64,000 nucleotides of DNA, taken from Clostridium magnum DSM 2767. GTDB lineage: Bacteria > Bacillota > Clostridia > Clostridiales > Clostridiaceae. The stretch is from NCBI RefSeq assembly GCF_001623875.1, contig NZ_LWAE01000003.1, positions 496,001 to 560,000 of the forward strand. The letters are read 5' to 3'. The translations under genes and the position numbers were made by a program. The notes below the pieces were generated by a model. That model saw only the letters and a program-made list of their open reading frames with translations. It did not search any database and was not told the DNA's origin. Below, one piece after another: positions 26,551-35,265 of this stretch (position 1 is its first letter; every line of letters starts with the position of its first letter).

Positions 26551-27825
26551 ATGAAGAAATTAGATTACTTATCAACTCTATTTGTTGGTATCGATATTGG
26601 TGCGAGACAAAATGTTGTCTCTGCTATTAATTTTGAACAGGAATTCTTGATTAAGATGAAACCTGTTCCTAATACGCAATTTGGTGCAGAGCAACTTGAA
26701 TCCATGCTTGTTAAGGTTTTAGAAAACAATACTTTTAAAGCTGTTATAATCGGCTTAGAATCTACTTCCTTTTATGGAGTACATATAGCCAATTTTTTAT
26801 CTGCTAGTGAAAAACTTATGACTTACAAACCTTATGTTTACTGCTTGAATCCTAAGGAAGTTGCTAACTACAAAGAATCCTTTAATTCTCTTGATAAAAA
26901 TGATGGCATTGACTCTTTTGTTATTGCTGACTTTGCAAGAGTTGGCAGAATTCATATTGAACCTTGGCGTGGTTCTCAATATCTTGCTCTGCAAAGACTT
27001 ACAAGGCACAGACTTCATATTGTTGAATGCTTAACTAGAGAAAAAACTTACATGTTATCCAATGTATTTCTTAAGTTCAGCGAATTTGCATTATTACAGG
27101 GAGAAGATCATCCTTTTTCTAATAAATACGGTGCTACCGCATCTTCAATACTTACTGAATTTCTATCTTCCGAAGATATTGCAAATACATCAATTGAAGA
27201 ACTTGTTGACTTCGTCAATAGAAAAAGTCGGAAAAGGATTTCTAATCCTCAGATGACTGCTGAAATTTTGCAGCAAGCTGCACGTAATTCATACCGTCTT
27301 GATAAATGTTTGTATGAGCCATTAACAACCTCTATTGCTTGTTCTTTCAACTGTATTCAGGCTTTTGATAAAGAACTTAAAGGTATTAACAAAGCCATTG
27401 AAAAAGCTGTTATGGGAATGAATCCTGTGGAATACAAAATATTAATGTCTATTCCTGGTTTTGGCCCTGTTTACTCCAGTGGCATTCTTGCTGAATTAGG
27501 AAGTGTGCATGCATTTCCTAGTAATGATGCTATTGCTAAATACGCTGGCATCGTGTGGAAAGAAAATCAATCTGGAGGTTTTAAAGCTGAAAATACACCT
27601 ATGAACAAAGCTGGTAACCGTTATTTACGCTATTATCTCATAGAAGCTGCAGGAAGTGTTGTTTGCCATATTCCTGAATATCAAGAGTTCTATCAGAAGA
27701 AATTTGCTGAAGTAACTACACATCAGCACAAACGAGCACTCGCGCTAACATCTCGTAAACTTATTCGTATGATTTTTGGATTGCTGGCTAAAAATCAGCT
27801 CTACTCTTCAAATAGAGTAGATTAA
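26551..27825 (+). CDS. IS110-family transposase (DEDD recombinase)
   Basis: 424 aa. N-terminal RuvC-like DEDD domain: VGIDIGARQNVV near residue 12, GLESTSFYG and KNDGIDSFVIADFAR carry the acidic residues. C-terminal Transposase_20 domain: IPGFGPVYSSGILAELG, then KYAGIVWKENQSGGF with the candidate nucleophilic serine, and NKAGNRYLRYYLIEAA. Full length and no internal stops, so probably active. ATG at 26551 follows AAAGGTGGTGA; an in-frame TTG six codons upstream is less likely. Confidence 0.95.
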   Translation: MKKLDYLSTLFVGIDIGARQNVVSAINFEQEFLIKMKPVPNTQFGAEQLESMLVKVLENNTFKAVIIGLESTSFYGVHIANFLSASEKLMTYKPYVYCLNPKEVANYKESFNSLDKNDGIDSFVIADFARVGRIHIEPWRGSQYLALQRLTRHRLHIVECLTREKTYMLSNVFLKFSEFALLQGEDHPFSNKYGATASSILTEFLSSEDIANTSIEELVDFVNRKSRKRISNPQMTAEILQQAARNSYRLDKCLYEPLTTSIACSFNCIQAFDKELKGINKAIEKAVMGMNPVEYKILMSIPGFGPVYSSGILAELGSVHAFPSNDAIAKYAGIVWKENQSGGFKAENTPMNKAGNRYLRYYLIEAAGSVVCHIPEYQEFYQKKFAEVTTHQHKRALALTSRKLIRMIFGLLAKNQLYSSNRVD

Positions 27826-27890
27826 TCTATATAAATTATACGAACATACTTTCTCATTGGACTGTATGTTTATTAAGGTTACCCATTTTT

Positions 27891-27913
27891 AAAGAAATCA
27901 TTTGATTTTCTTT
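27891..27913 (+). terminator. Possible terminator after the transposase
   Basis: AAAGAAATCA and TGATTTTCTTT pair with a 2-base loop and a T-rich tail (TTCATTTT). It may lie in or just outside the element's right end. Confidence 0.5.
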
Positions 27914-27977
27914 TCATTTTGTTCTTGACATATTACCAAATTGCTTTAATATAATCACAATTATTTATTTTGTTTAT

Positions 27978-28913
27978 TTATCTCAATGCATCATCAATTT
28001 TTTTTATATAATCTTTCCCTTCAATCTCTTCTGAAGGTACCCCATCATACCACGTACTTAAGTTACTTTTTTTATTTCCAAAGTATCTAGCTTTCAAAAT
28101 GATTTCAGGTCTATATTCAAAGTGTAAAATATCAAAATGGCTCCATTTTCCCCCCCAAACAAAATTATTTTTCTCAAATGCTTCTACGATTTCCTTTGGG
28201 TAAGAGGCTAACCTTTTTTGTCCTTCTTCCTGAGATGCCCATTTCCAATAATCTCTTTTATCCCTTGCTAAATCAATAGCTATACCAAAAGAATGGGGAC
28301 TAAGACGATTTGTGCCTGATATCAAACGATAATTAAAAGTTCCGCTGCAAGGAAACAGGCATGAGCTAACATTCTGTTTTTTCTGTGCAACTAGTATAAT
28401 CTCTTTAATTGCACTATCCAAACACTCTGCTGCTTTATTGCTGCCATTAAATTGAAAACTTCTGTACACCAAATTAACATTTTTAAGTTTAGATTCTATT
28501 TGTTTCTGAGATTCACCATATACTTCTTTCAATATACCGTATACTCTAAAACGTCCAGGGTCACAATTTTTATCCATCAATTTAGAGATAGGTTCTAGGG
28601 GATATTTTTGCTCCATCATATCTTGTAAATCTGGATTTTCTAATTTTTGTTCAAAACTTTTGGCTTTTTTATCATCATAAAGAATCTTTTTACCTGATCT
28701 CATTACTAAATATACAGTTCCATCTCCTTTATGTTCTATACCAGTAATATACTCAGGATAAGCCATAATCAAGCATAAGAAATCCTGTTTCATCGTCGTC
28801 TCATAGGTATCAGAACTTTCATATGCAGAAGTACTATTATCTAAAGCTCTTGCTGTATACCCTAAATTGACACATAAAAATGTTATTAAAAACCAAGTAA
28901 ATATTTTTTTCAT
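27978..28913 (-). CDS. M15-family D-Ala-D-Ala carboxypeptidase-like exported protein
   Basis: 311 aa with a signal peptide (MKKIFTWFLITFLCVNLGYTARA). Zinc-peptidase motifs of family M15 are present: SPHSFGIAIDLA supplies His and Asp ligands (SxHxxGxAxD), and WSHFDILHFEYRPE supplies the catalytic Glu-equivalent and third ligand region. The N-terminal 160 residues are unassigned. Likely trims peptidoglycan stem peptides outside the membrane, or acts in spore cortex or wall turnover. Lies alone downstream of the IS110 element on the opposite strand. Confidence 0.85.
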   Translation of the reverse strand: MKKIFTWFLITFLCVNLGYTARALDNSTSAYESSDTYETTMKQDFLCLIMAYPEYITGIEHKGDGTVYLVMRSGKKILYDDKKAKSFEQKLENPDLQDMMEQKYPLEPISKLMDKNCDPGRFRVYGILKEVYGESQKQIESKLKNVNLVYRSFQFNGSNKAAECLDSAIKEIILVAQKKQNVSSCLFPCSGTFNYRLISGTNRLSPHSFGIAIDLARDKRDYWKWASQEEGQKRLASYPKEIVEAFEKNNFVWGGKWSHFDILHFEYRPEIILKARYFGNKKSNLSTWYDGVPSEEIEGKDYIKKIDDALR

Positions 28914-29077
28914 AATTAGTTCACCTTTTTCAACAAACTTATTTTCCCTTCAGATTAAAACTCTCACAATTATATATTTGCCAATTACTCGCATTGTATG
29001 TATTGCTAAATTTCACTTAAAAGGAAGTCTTATTCAATCACTTCTACATTTTTGTTTTTTATTACAAAAACAAAAAA

Positions 29078-29116
29078 AAATTACCTATAATTTTTAATTA
29101 TAATTATAAGTAATTT
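29078..29116 (-). terminator. Terminator of plsC
   Basis: AAATTACCTATAA and TTATAAGTAATTT pair; a run of nine T follows on the minus strand. The remaining bases between 28914 and 29181 show nothing else. Confidence 0.7.
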
Positions 29117-29181
29117 CTTCATTTAATTAATATATAAGTTTCTGAAGCTATACCCTAAATCCTCATATAATATTACTTTTA

Positions 29182-29886
29182 CTATAAAGCAGATTCAATC
29201 GTATCATATAGAATCTCTGATAAATTCTTTTTATCTTCTTCAGGTAAAGTATCCAAATATATAGGCTTATGTATAGTCATCTTAAGTGAATGTCCTCTTA
29301 CCTGATTTCCAACTTCAAGGACTTTATAAGTTCCATCCAGAGTAATTGGGACTATCGGTACCTTTGCCTTAAGAGCTAATTTCATACTTCCTTTTTTAAA
29401 TTCTCCCATTTCTGATTTTAAGCTTCTTGTTCCCTCGGGAAAAATAAGCATTGAATACCCCTTTTTTAAGTTTTCTACACCTTCATTTATAGCCTTCATT
29501 CCTTCTCTTACATTGTCTCTATCAATATACACTGTATGCAGCTGACTTAGCCACCATCCGATTAAAGGATAGCTTTTAATCTGCTTTTTCGCAATATATC
29601 CAGTAGGCTTATTTAAATATGAAATTAAAAGAAATCCATCAAACATTGCCTGATGATTACTTATAAAGACACAAGGCCCCTGAGGGATATTTTCTTGTCC
29701 TTTTACTATAGTTGTTGTCTTAGATCTCTTTAAAACATGATCTGATATACTTTTCACTTTATCATACACATATTTATCAGCAAGTTCAGTAGACTTCCTT
29801 TTTAAAAAATATAACTTTATTCTACCAACTATAGTATTTAATAAAAGATAAATTCCAAAATAAGTGTACCATAATAATTTAATCAT
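29182..29886 (-). CDS. plsC: 1-acyl-sn-glycerol-3-phosphate acyltransferase
   Basis: 234 aa. The LPLAT motifs are present: NHQAMFDG (NHX4D catalytic motif) near residue 77, an acceptor-binding block YIDRDN, FPEGTRS near residue 150 and VPIVPITLDG. An N-terminal hydrophobic segment anchors it in the membrane. Acylates lysophosphatidate in phospholipid synthesis. ATG at 29886 has AAAGGAG upstream. Its 5' region is occupied by the strong palindromic element at 29926-30057. Confidence 0.92.
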   Translation of the reverse strand: MIKLLWYTYFGIYLLLNTIVGRIKLYFLKRKSTELADKYVYDKVKSISDHVLKRSKTTTIVKGQENIPQGPCVFISNHQAMFDGFLLISYLNKPTGYIAKKQIKSYPLIGWWLSQLHTVYIDRDNVREGMKAINEGVENLKKGYSMLIFPEGTRSLKSEMGEFKKGSMKLALKAKVPIVPITLDGTYKVLEVGNQVRGHSLKMTIHKPIYLDTLPEEDKKNLSEILYDTIESAL

Positions 29887-29925
29887 TTTAATTTTCTCCT
29901 TTAATTAATGATGAAGTGGAAACTT

Positions 29926-30057
29926 GAATCAGATGGGGTTTCGAATCCCATCTGATTCTTAGTTGAACGAATCCAGTGACGTAGCCGCTCTTTACTCCCT
30001 ACGCACGGTGTGAGTCGCTTTCACACCGTGCGTAGGGAGTATTAGAGCGGGTAGTCA
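29926..30057. repeat. Structured palindromic element, two strong hairpins
   Basis: Hairpin 1 is a perfect 12-bp stem (29926-29937 with 29947-29958, GAATCAGATGGG/CCCATCTGATTC). Hairpin 2 has a perfect 21-bp stem (29993-30013 with 30021-30041, 7-base loop) extended by CCGCTC/GAGCGG (29985-29990, 30045-30050) and TGAC/GTCA (29977-29980, 30054-30057). The element is clearly richer in G+C than its surroundings and ends without a T-run. It resembles a miniature mobile element or structured RNA rather than a terminator. No family was recognised. Confidence 0.75.
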
Positions 30058-30136
30058 TCGAATAAATAAAAATGTTCCTTAACTATATTAACATAAATTT
30101 TAATAATATGTAAAAAATAAATTTGAGGTGATTCTT

Positions 30137-30229
30137 ATGAGAGAAAGAAAGTTGAATAGTACCATCGTTGGAGTTGGAAAAACTGCAAATGAACCAGTCT
30201 CTTATTTTATCATTAGTTCTGGTGTTTAA
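30137..30229 (+). CDS. Possible 30-aa peptide
   Basis: Starts MRERKLNSTIVGVGKTAN and ends FIISSGV, with GAGGTG seven bases before ATG. It follows the palindromic element and overlaps the convergent neighbour's 3' end by 17 bases. The ribosome binding site is the main support; no domain is recognisable and it could be a remnant of a larger gene. Confidence 0.35.
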   Translation: MRERKLNSTIVGVGKTANEPVSYFIISSGV

Positions 30230-30923
30230 AATAGCTTATTTCTTCTCCCTTTAATAATTCCTCTAGACTTATTTCCACCTCGCTCCTGCCACTATCTTTA
30301 CCTATATCAACTACATAATCACCATTCTTAACATCATTACAGGAAAAAAAGTAATCACTTAAATACATGCCTTCAGAATTCAATAATCTAACAATGTCTA
30401 CACATTCTTTTGCAAAAATCTCTCTATTGATTTTCTCATCCTGCCACTTTGTCATTAAAAATATATCTATATCTTTTATTTCCATTGAGAACTTACTATT
30501 TTCACCATAATTACTTCCTTCTTTTAAAAACACATCAATTGACACATTAGCATTAGGGAGTGTTTTTCTAATTTTAGGCTCTATTATTATCTTTGCTTCT
30601 TGAGAAAATTTCTTTTCTATATAAGTATCTCTTATATAATTTGTTATATAGAAAGTAACATTAAACTCAGTTTGCAGCTTATTTTCTGCTTTAACTTTAG
30701 CATTGTAACTATTATCCTTAAAGTTGAAAAAAGTTCTTTCAACTTTAAATTTTGTATTTGGATATTTTTCCAACAAGTAATTTAAGGTTCTTCCCCTGGT
30801 TTTATATCGTTCAACAGGACTTCCATTAAAGGAAAGATAAATAAATGTTCCAAATATAAAAACAATAGTTAGCATCGCTGTAAGTACTAGCTTTAAAGTT
30901 CCTCTGCTTTCAGTTTTTTTCAC
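30213..30923 (-). CDS. Membrane-anchored protein, YfjL-like, function unknown
   Basis: 236 aa with one N-terminal membrane segment (LVLTAMLTIVFIFGTFIYLSF, about 12-32) and a lysine-rich outer domain. The pattern YLLEKYPNTKFKVERTFFNFKDNSYNAKV resembles small clostridial and bacillary proteins of the YfjL-like type, which have no known function. A similar layout is seen in the protein at 31540-32187. Located downstream of the XRE regulator on the same strand, so they may be co-transcribed. Confidence 0.7.
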   Translation of the reverse strand: MKKTESRGTLKLVLTAMLTIVFIFGTFIYLSFNGSPVERYKTRGRTLNYLLEKYPNTKFKVERTFFNFKDNSYNAKVKAENKLQTEFNVTFYITNYIRDTYIEKKFSQEAKIIIEPKIRKTLPNANVSIDVFLKEGSNYGENSKFSMEIKDIDIFLMTKWQDEKINREIFAKECVDIVRLLNSEGMYLSDYFFSCNDVKNGDYVVDIGKDSGRSEVEISLEELLKGEEISYFKHQN

Positions 30924-30967
30924 ATCCCCTTACCCCCTACATCTATAACTTTTTATTACTCTCATAG

Positions 30968-31420
30968 TCATTTACTGCAGAGCTCATTCATTCTTTCTTT
31001 TATATATTCAATATCAAAGGAGGAACATATGCGTCTATCCATGTCATCTAAAATTCTATAATGCTTTGATATAATATTTTGTTGTACTCTATACCTCCCC
31101 TGATTACATATTTCATTCCACCACACCTTTCCTCCCATAGTCTTTTCATAATTATTTTCATAACCCTGAAAGGCTAATGATAGTATTATATCTTCAGTGT
31201 CTCCTCCAAAGGTAACTTGAAGTATTTCACTATCCTTAAATATGGTACATAAAGTAACTGCTCCACTCCAACCTAGACTTCCTCTGCCTTTTTCTATCTG
31301 AACTAAGGTTTTTTTTGATATCCCAAGTATGCTAGCCATTTTATCTTGAGTTAAATCTTTTTCAGTTCTAATAATCTTTAACTTTTCATCCACTTTACTA
31401 ATAAATTCTTCTCTAATCAT
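30968..31420 (-). CDS. XRE-family transcriptional regulator
   Basis: 150 aa. N-terminal helix-turn-helix (residues about 10-65): LKIIRTEKDLTQDKMASILGISKKTLVQIEKG is a clear Cro/C1-type pattern. The C-terminal part is unlike known ligand domains; VWWNEICNQGRYRVQQNIISKHYRILD recurs in small clostridial regulators of this kind. It lies 44 bases upstream of the membrane-anchored gene at 30213-30923 and may regulate it. Confidence 0.85.
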   Translation of the reverse strand: MIREEFISKVDEKLKIIRTEKDLTQDKMASILGISKKTLVQIEKGRGSLGWSGAVTLCTIFKDSEILQVTFGGDTEDIILSLAFQGYENNYEKTMGGKVWWNEICNQGRYRVQQNIISKHYRILDDMDRRICSSFDIEYIKERMNELCSK

Positions 31421-31539
31421 TACTTATCTTTAGTAAGAAAATATACATTAATTATATAAACCCACTAAATATTCATCTCCTTTTCTTCATATATAATATG
31501 CTATTAATACCATCACCAACTAATTAAACAAAAAAAATC

Positions 31540-32187
31540 TTAGTTATTTATTTGTTTAATAACTTCAATTTTTTCGTATATCTTATTAACATCCCGATTA
31601 ATATCTTCGTTTTCTAATCTAACTTCATAAGCCTTTTCTTCATCATTATACCAAAAAACTATTGAATTTATTTTTATTTCATTATTTTTTAAGACTTTAA
31701 TTAATTCATATATAGCTTCTGCAAACTTTTGGTTATTCTCAAATCTATTCTCATTAAATACAACAAATACTGTTTTATCAATGTTTTTATAATCAATATT
31801 TTTGTCAGTATTAGATTCACTGGTTTTGTCTACCCCAGCCCTTATGTTATTTATTGAATCTTTTATTTTTTCTTTTTTTAAACATTCCTCTAGTAATTTA
31901 TTCAATCTACTCATATTAAGAGTTTGTAAGTATTCTTCAGAAATTTCCCCACTTTTAGTACTACGTATATAAAATTTTGTTCCATCTTCTAGACAATATA
32001 CTGACGAATAGTAAATATTGTTAATAATCAAATCATATTTAACCATACCTACACTGAACTTTTCATTCGGATATGTAGTTTTTAGGTAATTTTTAAATTT
32101 ATTATGGAACTCTAGCATATGCACACCCGCAATAATAAACAATAGAACTAAAATTGAACTTAGAATAACGAAAAATTTTTTAACCAT
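31540..32187 (-). CDS. Membrane-anchored protein, function unknown
   Basis: 215 aa, one N-terminal membrane segment (FFVILSSILVLLFIIAGVHML) and an extracytoplasmic domain with YLKTTYPNEKFSVGMVKYDLIINNIYY, similar in layout to the YfjL-like protein at 30213-30923. No enzymatic motif. The two proteins flank the XRE regulator on the same strand, suggesting a duplicated small family with a shared role. Confidence 0.65.
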   Translation of the reverse strand: MVKKFFVILSSILVLLFIIAGVHMLEFHNKFKNYLKTTYPNEKFSVGMVKYDLIINNIYYSSVYCLEDGTKFYIRSTKSGEISEEYLQTLNMSRLNKLLEECLKKEKIKDSINNIRAGVDKTSESNTDKNIDYKNIDKTVFVVFNENRFENNQKFAEAIYELIKVLKNNEIKINSIVFWYNDEEKAYEVRLENEDINRDVNKIYEKIEVIKQINN

Positions 32188-32232
32188 ACCCTTCTCCTAC
32201 CTTATATATTTTAATCAGATTGTTTCACAACT

Positions 32233-32276
32233 AAAATTACCCTTATAGTGTAATATTACATTATAAGGGTAATTTT
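32233..32276. terminator. Perfect stem-loop between two minus-strand genes
   Basis: AAAATTACCCTTATA (32233-32247) pairs with TATAAGGGTAATTTT (32262-32276). It lies upstream of the 31540-32187 gene and downstream of the chemoreceptor's own terminator, so it may be a second terminator or a leader structure. Confidence 0.6.
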
Positions 32277-32316
32277 GTAAAGAGATAGTTTTTTAATCTT
32301 AATAAAAAACTTATAA

Positions 32317-32362
32317 GAGAGAGCTGCATGTAAACTTATACAAGCCTAGATGCAGCTCTCTC
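32317..32362 (-). terminator. Terminator of chemoreceptor 1
   Basis: GAGAGAGCTGCAT (32317-32329) pairs with ATGCAGCTCTCTC (32350-32362), directly after the stop codon, with a T-rich stretch (AAGTTTTTTATT on the minus strand). Confidence 0.85.
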
Positions 32363-32363
32363 C

Positions 32364-34343
32364 TTAAATATTAAACTTCTTTATAATCTCCTCAAGCATA
32401 TCCACACTTTTTTTGTTTTCTAAAGCGCTTGAATTTACATACTGTATTTTTTCAAATATACTTGCAGCTTTTTCTGATATATTTTGTGCTCCGGATGCCC
32501 CATTGGTCACAGTTTCTGCTACTTCATTTATAGCTTTTACTATACCTTCTATAGAGGCATTTAATTCCTCCGCAACAGCACTAAAGTCTATCATAAATTC
32601 ATTTATTCCCTTTGCATCATCATTATACTGATTAGATACATCTTCCATATTTTTATACTCTTTTGTTACAGTATCTTCAACAAAACTTAATAGACTCTCA
32701 GAACTATTTATTAACTTAAGTACCGAATTCTCTACTATACTTACTACATTTTGTATATTTCCTGCAGTACTTGCTGATTCTTCTGCAAGCTTTCTTACTT
32801 CATCTGCAACTACAGCAAATCCTTTTCCTGCTTCTCCTGCTCTAGCTGCTTCAATAGCTGCATTTAATGCTAAAAGGTTTGTTTGACTTGTAATCTGAAG
32901 TATACCTTCTGTAAGTTCATTTATCTTATTTACAGATTTTGTACCTTCAATGGCATTTTCAAGCTCAGACTTTACACTTCTATAAATATTTTCTACTTCT
33001 CTTATAGATTTTCCAGCAGAATCTCTTAGCTTAGCTGCTCTTACAGAAACATCATTAGAATTTTCCGACCCTTTTTCTGCTTTTTCTGCCATACTTGCTA
33101 CAGCTCTTTCCATTTCATTGGAGGTTGCTGAAATTTCCTGTGCAGTAGCTGCTGTTTCTTCCATACCAGAAGATATATTTTCAGTCTCACTTGAAGTTTC
33201 TTCTGCATATAATTTTAACTCTTCTGTAAGCTTCTGTACAAAAGCTGCATTGTCACTAACACTTTTTGAAACTGCCAACAAGTCTTCTATTAATTTTCTT
33301 AACACGCTTCTCATATTAACTATAGACCTAAACATATCTCCTGTTTCATCTTTATATTTAAATAAATACTCATACTGCTGGGAATATTTTAGATCAAGGT
33401 TAGAAGTCTTGTCCATAAGTTCTTTAACCTTTTCTATAGGATCTGTTATCCTTTTTGACACAATACTTCCAACAAACATTGCTAATAAACCTACAATAAG
33501 AATTATAATACTAATCATAAGTGTAACTTTTCTAGCATCATTAATTATTTCTGCTTTATCTGAAGTTATAACAAATATCCAATTAACATCAGGTATTATA
33601 CTATAAAAGCAAATTTTTTCTTTTCCATTAAACATATACTTAGCTGAAGAATTCTCTATCTTTTCACCACTTTGTACTTTTTTAGTAATTGCCTTTATTA
33701 CATCATTTTCCACTGGTTTACCTATCTTTTCTTTAGTTGGATGATAAATCATATTATCTTTTTCATCTACTAAATAAGCATAGCTGTTAGTTGTTCCAGC
33801 AACTGTGACATTCTTAAAATATTTTGAGAAATTCTCCGCTCTAACTGCTGATGCAGCATATCCATAAACAACTCCATTAGAATTAATAGTACTAGTTATT
33901 ACTATTATCTGAGCTTTAGTAGACTTTGAAGTTAATGTTTCACTAACTACATCTTTACCGCTTAGAGCCTCTTTATTATAGTTTCTATCAGCTAAATTTT
34001 GATTTATAAGCTTCCTATCACTGTCTGCTATTATAGTACCCTTATTATCCACTATAAAAGTATGTTCTAAATTCCCCTGTTGTTTTACATATTCATCTAG
34101 CTCTTTACTCACAGATTCTACAGCACTTTTATAAGCCTCAGAACCATCTGCATTATCATGAAGTTGTAACAATTCAACAACAGATTTTTTATTTGCTAAT
34201 CCTTGTACTTTTACCTTCTCTTCACTAAGCATAACTAATACATTTTGAGTATAGCTATTGCTTAAAGATTTCATCTCAATTTCACTAGAATTATAAAGCT
34301 TTGATGACACCTTATAATATACCAGAGTACATGAAATCAACAT
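32364..34343 (-). CDS. Methyl-accepting chemotaxis protein 1 (start codon unclear)
   Basis: Transmembrane chemoreceptor, 659 aa from the ATG at 34343. Order: N-terminal helix, dCache-type sensor (about 30-270), second membrane segment ([20 protein letters not shown]), HAMP, and the signalling hairpin with [34 protein letters not shown]. The frame stays open upstream and encodes a normal membrane-helix start ([15 protein letters not shown]), but the ATG with the good GGGAGGTGA site at 34397 is followed at once by TGA. The true start may be a rare codon, or the gene may be damaged. The signalling domain is intact. Confidence 0.85.
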   Translation of the reverse strand: MLISCTLVYYKVSSKLYNSSEIEMKSLSNSYTQNVLVMLSEEKVKVQGLANKKSVVELLQLHDNADGSEAYKSAVESVSKELDEYVKQQGNLEHTFIVDNKGTIIADSDRKLINQNLADRNYNKEALSGKDVVSETLTSKSTKAQIIVITSTINSNGVVYGYAASAVRAENFSKYFKNVTVAGTTNSYAYLVDEKDNMIYHPTKEKIGKPVENDVIKAITKKVQSGEKIENSSAKYMFNGKEKICFYSIIPDVNWIFVITSDKAEIINDARKVTLMISIIILIVGLLAMFVGSIVSKRITDPIEKVKELMDKTSNLDLKYSQQYEYLFKYKDETGDMFRSIVNMRSVLRKLIEDLLAVSKSVSDNAAFVQKLTEELKLYAEETSSETENISSGMEETAATAQEISATSNEMERAVASMAEKAEKGSENSNDVSVRAAKLRDSAGKSIREVENIYRSVKSELENAIEGTKSVNKINELTEGILQITSQTNLLALNAAIEAARAGEAGKGFAVVADEVRKLAEESASTAGNIQNVVSIVENSVLKLINSSESLLSFVEDTVTKEYKNMEDVSNQYNDDAKGINEFMIDFSAVAEELNASIEGIVKAINEVAETVTNGASGAQNISEKAASIFEKIQYVNSSALENKKSVDMLEEIIKKFNI

Positions 34344-34576
34344 ATTAATAAGTATTAATGCTCCTATAAGAATGGGTATTTTCCTCCTTATTCACATTTC
34401 CGTCACCTCCCTCTAAACTTTTACAAAATTAAATAAAGTTACTTACTTTATCGTAAAAAATTCATATTTATTTATATGTATTTTTATGTTTTTTTAATTA
34501 AAATAAATAGGAACTTAATACTTATTCTATCCAGCAGAGTTGTATCTTCAATTTGTTACCTATCTGAACATAGATT

Positions 34577-34614
34577 AAAGAAGGTAGAGTTATTAATTTA
34601 ACCCTACCTTCTTT
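34577..34614 (-). terminator. Terminator of the YbaK-family gene
   Basis: AAAGAAGGTAG pairs with CTACCTTCTTT; T-rich end on the minus strand. Confidence 0.75.
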
Positions 34615-34654
34615 AAATATTTCTATTCTTCTTCAATTGCTATTTCAACTTCAG

Positions 34655-35113
34655 CTATTTACACACATCTACCCAATGCCCATTAGTAATTCGAGGAAGT
34701 TCCTCTAAAGTTACTTTTACTGCTGCATTTGGAGCTCCTGCTGCAGGATAAACATAGTCATACTGTTTTAATGATGCATCTAAATATATTTCTAAAGGAT
34801 TTTTTAATCCAAAGGGACAAACTCCTCCTACTGGATGCCCTGTTATTTCTAATACTTCATCACTGCTTAGCATTTTAGCTTTTGTCTTAAAATAATCCTT
34901 ATATTTTCTGTTGTCTATTTTTGCATCTCCTTTAGACACTATAATTATATTTTTATCCTTTAGTCCAAAAGCCATGGTTTTAGCAATTTGTCCAGGCTCT
35001 ACCCCAATAGCCTTAGCTGCTAAATCTACAGTTGCAGTGCTCTCTCCAAGCTCCATAACTTCTAACCCCAGGTTTTCTTGTTCAAATTGCTGCTTTACAC
35101 TTTCCAAACTCAT
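34655..35113 (-). CDS. YbaK/EbsC-family aminoacyl-tRNA deacylase
   Basis: 152 aa, the usual length for the free-standing editing domain. Characteristic stretches are KTMAFGLKDKNIIIVSKGDAKIDNRKYK (the lysine in KTMAF and the Asp/Lys of GDAKID lie in the active-site region), GHPVGGVCPFG and the C-terminal PNAAVKVTLEEL. Family members hydrolyse mischarged tRNA(Pro), such as Cys- or Ala-tRNA(Pro). Which mischarged species this one clears is not determinable. Monocistronic. Confidence 0.88.
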   Translation of the reverse strand: MSLESVKQQFEQENLGLEVMELGESTATVDLAAKAIGVEPGQIAKTMAFGLKDKNIIIVSKGDAKIDNRKYKDYFKTKAKMLSSDEVLEITGHPVGGVCPFGLKNPLEIYLDASLKQYDYVYPAAGAPNAAVKVTLEELPRITNGHWVDVCK

Positions 35114-35206
35114 TTAAAAGCCCCCTTGTTTGACAATTTCTTCTGTTTAAACCATTATAGTATCATAAAATGTAAATTTCAATAGTTAGTATAGTCTTTA
35201 CAGGTA

Positions 35207-35244
35207 AAAAAGTTAGCTTACATCTACACATAAGCTAACTTTTT
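35207..35244 (-). terminator. Terminator of chemoreceptor 2
   Basis: AAAAAGTTAGCTTA (35207-35220) pairs with TAAGCTAACTTTTT (35231-35244). Confidence 0.85.
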
Positions 35245-35265
35245 CAATAGGAATATTTTTAGTTA

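Larger units (their letters stand above)
26161..27960 (+). mobile_element. IS110-family insertion sequence (boundaries approximate)
   Basis: A single IS110-type transposase gene is preceded by about 390 bases of noncoding DNA with higher G+C than its surroundings, especially 26330-26520. IS110 elements lack conventional terminal inverted repeats, so the ends cannot be fixed by eye; the given limits are simply the flanking intergenic space. It sits between the divergently unrelated amidase and M15 peptidase genes, neither of which is disrupted. Confidence 0.6.

Noticed and set aside
29926..29958. tRNA gene, because GGGGTTTCGAATCCC resembles a T-arm
   Set aside because: No acceptor, D- or anticodon arm surrounds it and the stem/loop lengths do not fit.
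34392..34394. Selenocysteine at the TGA codon of chemoreceptor 1
   Set aside because: Chemoreceptors are not selenoproteins, the codon is at position 2, and no SECIS-like hairpin follows it.
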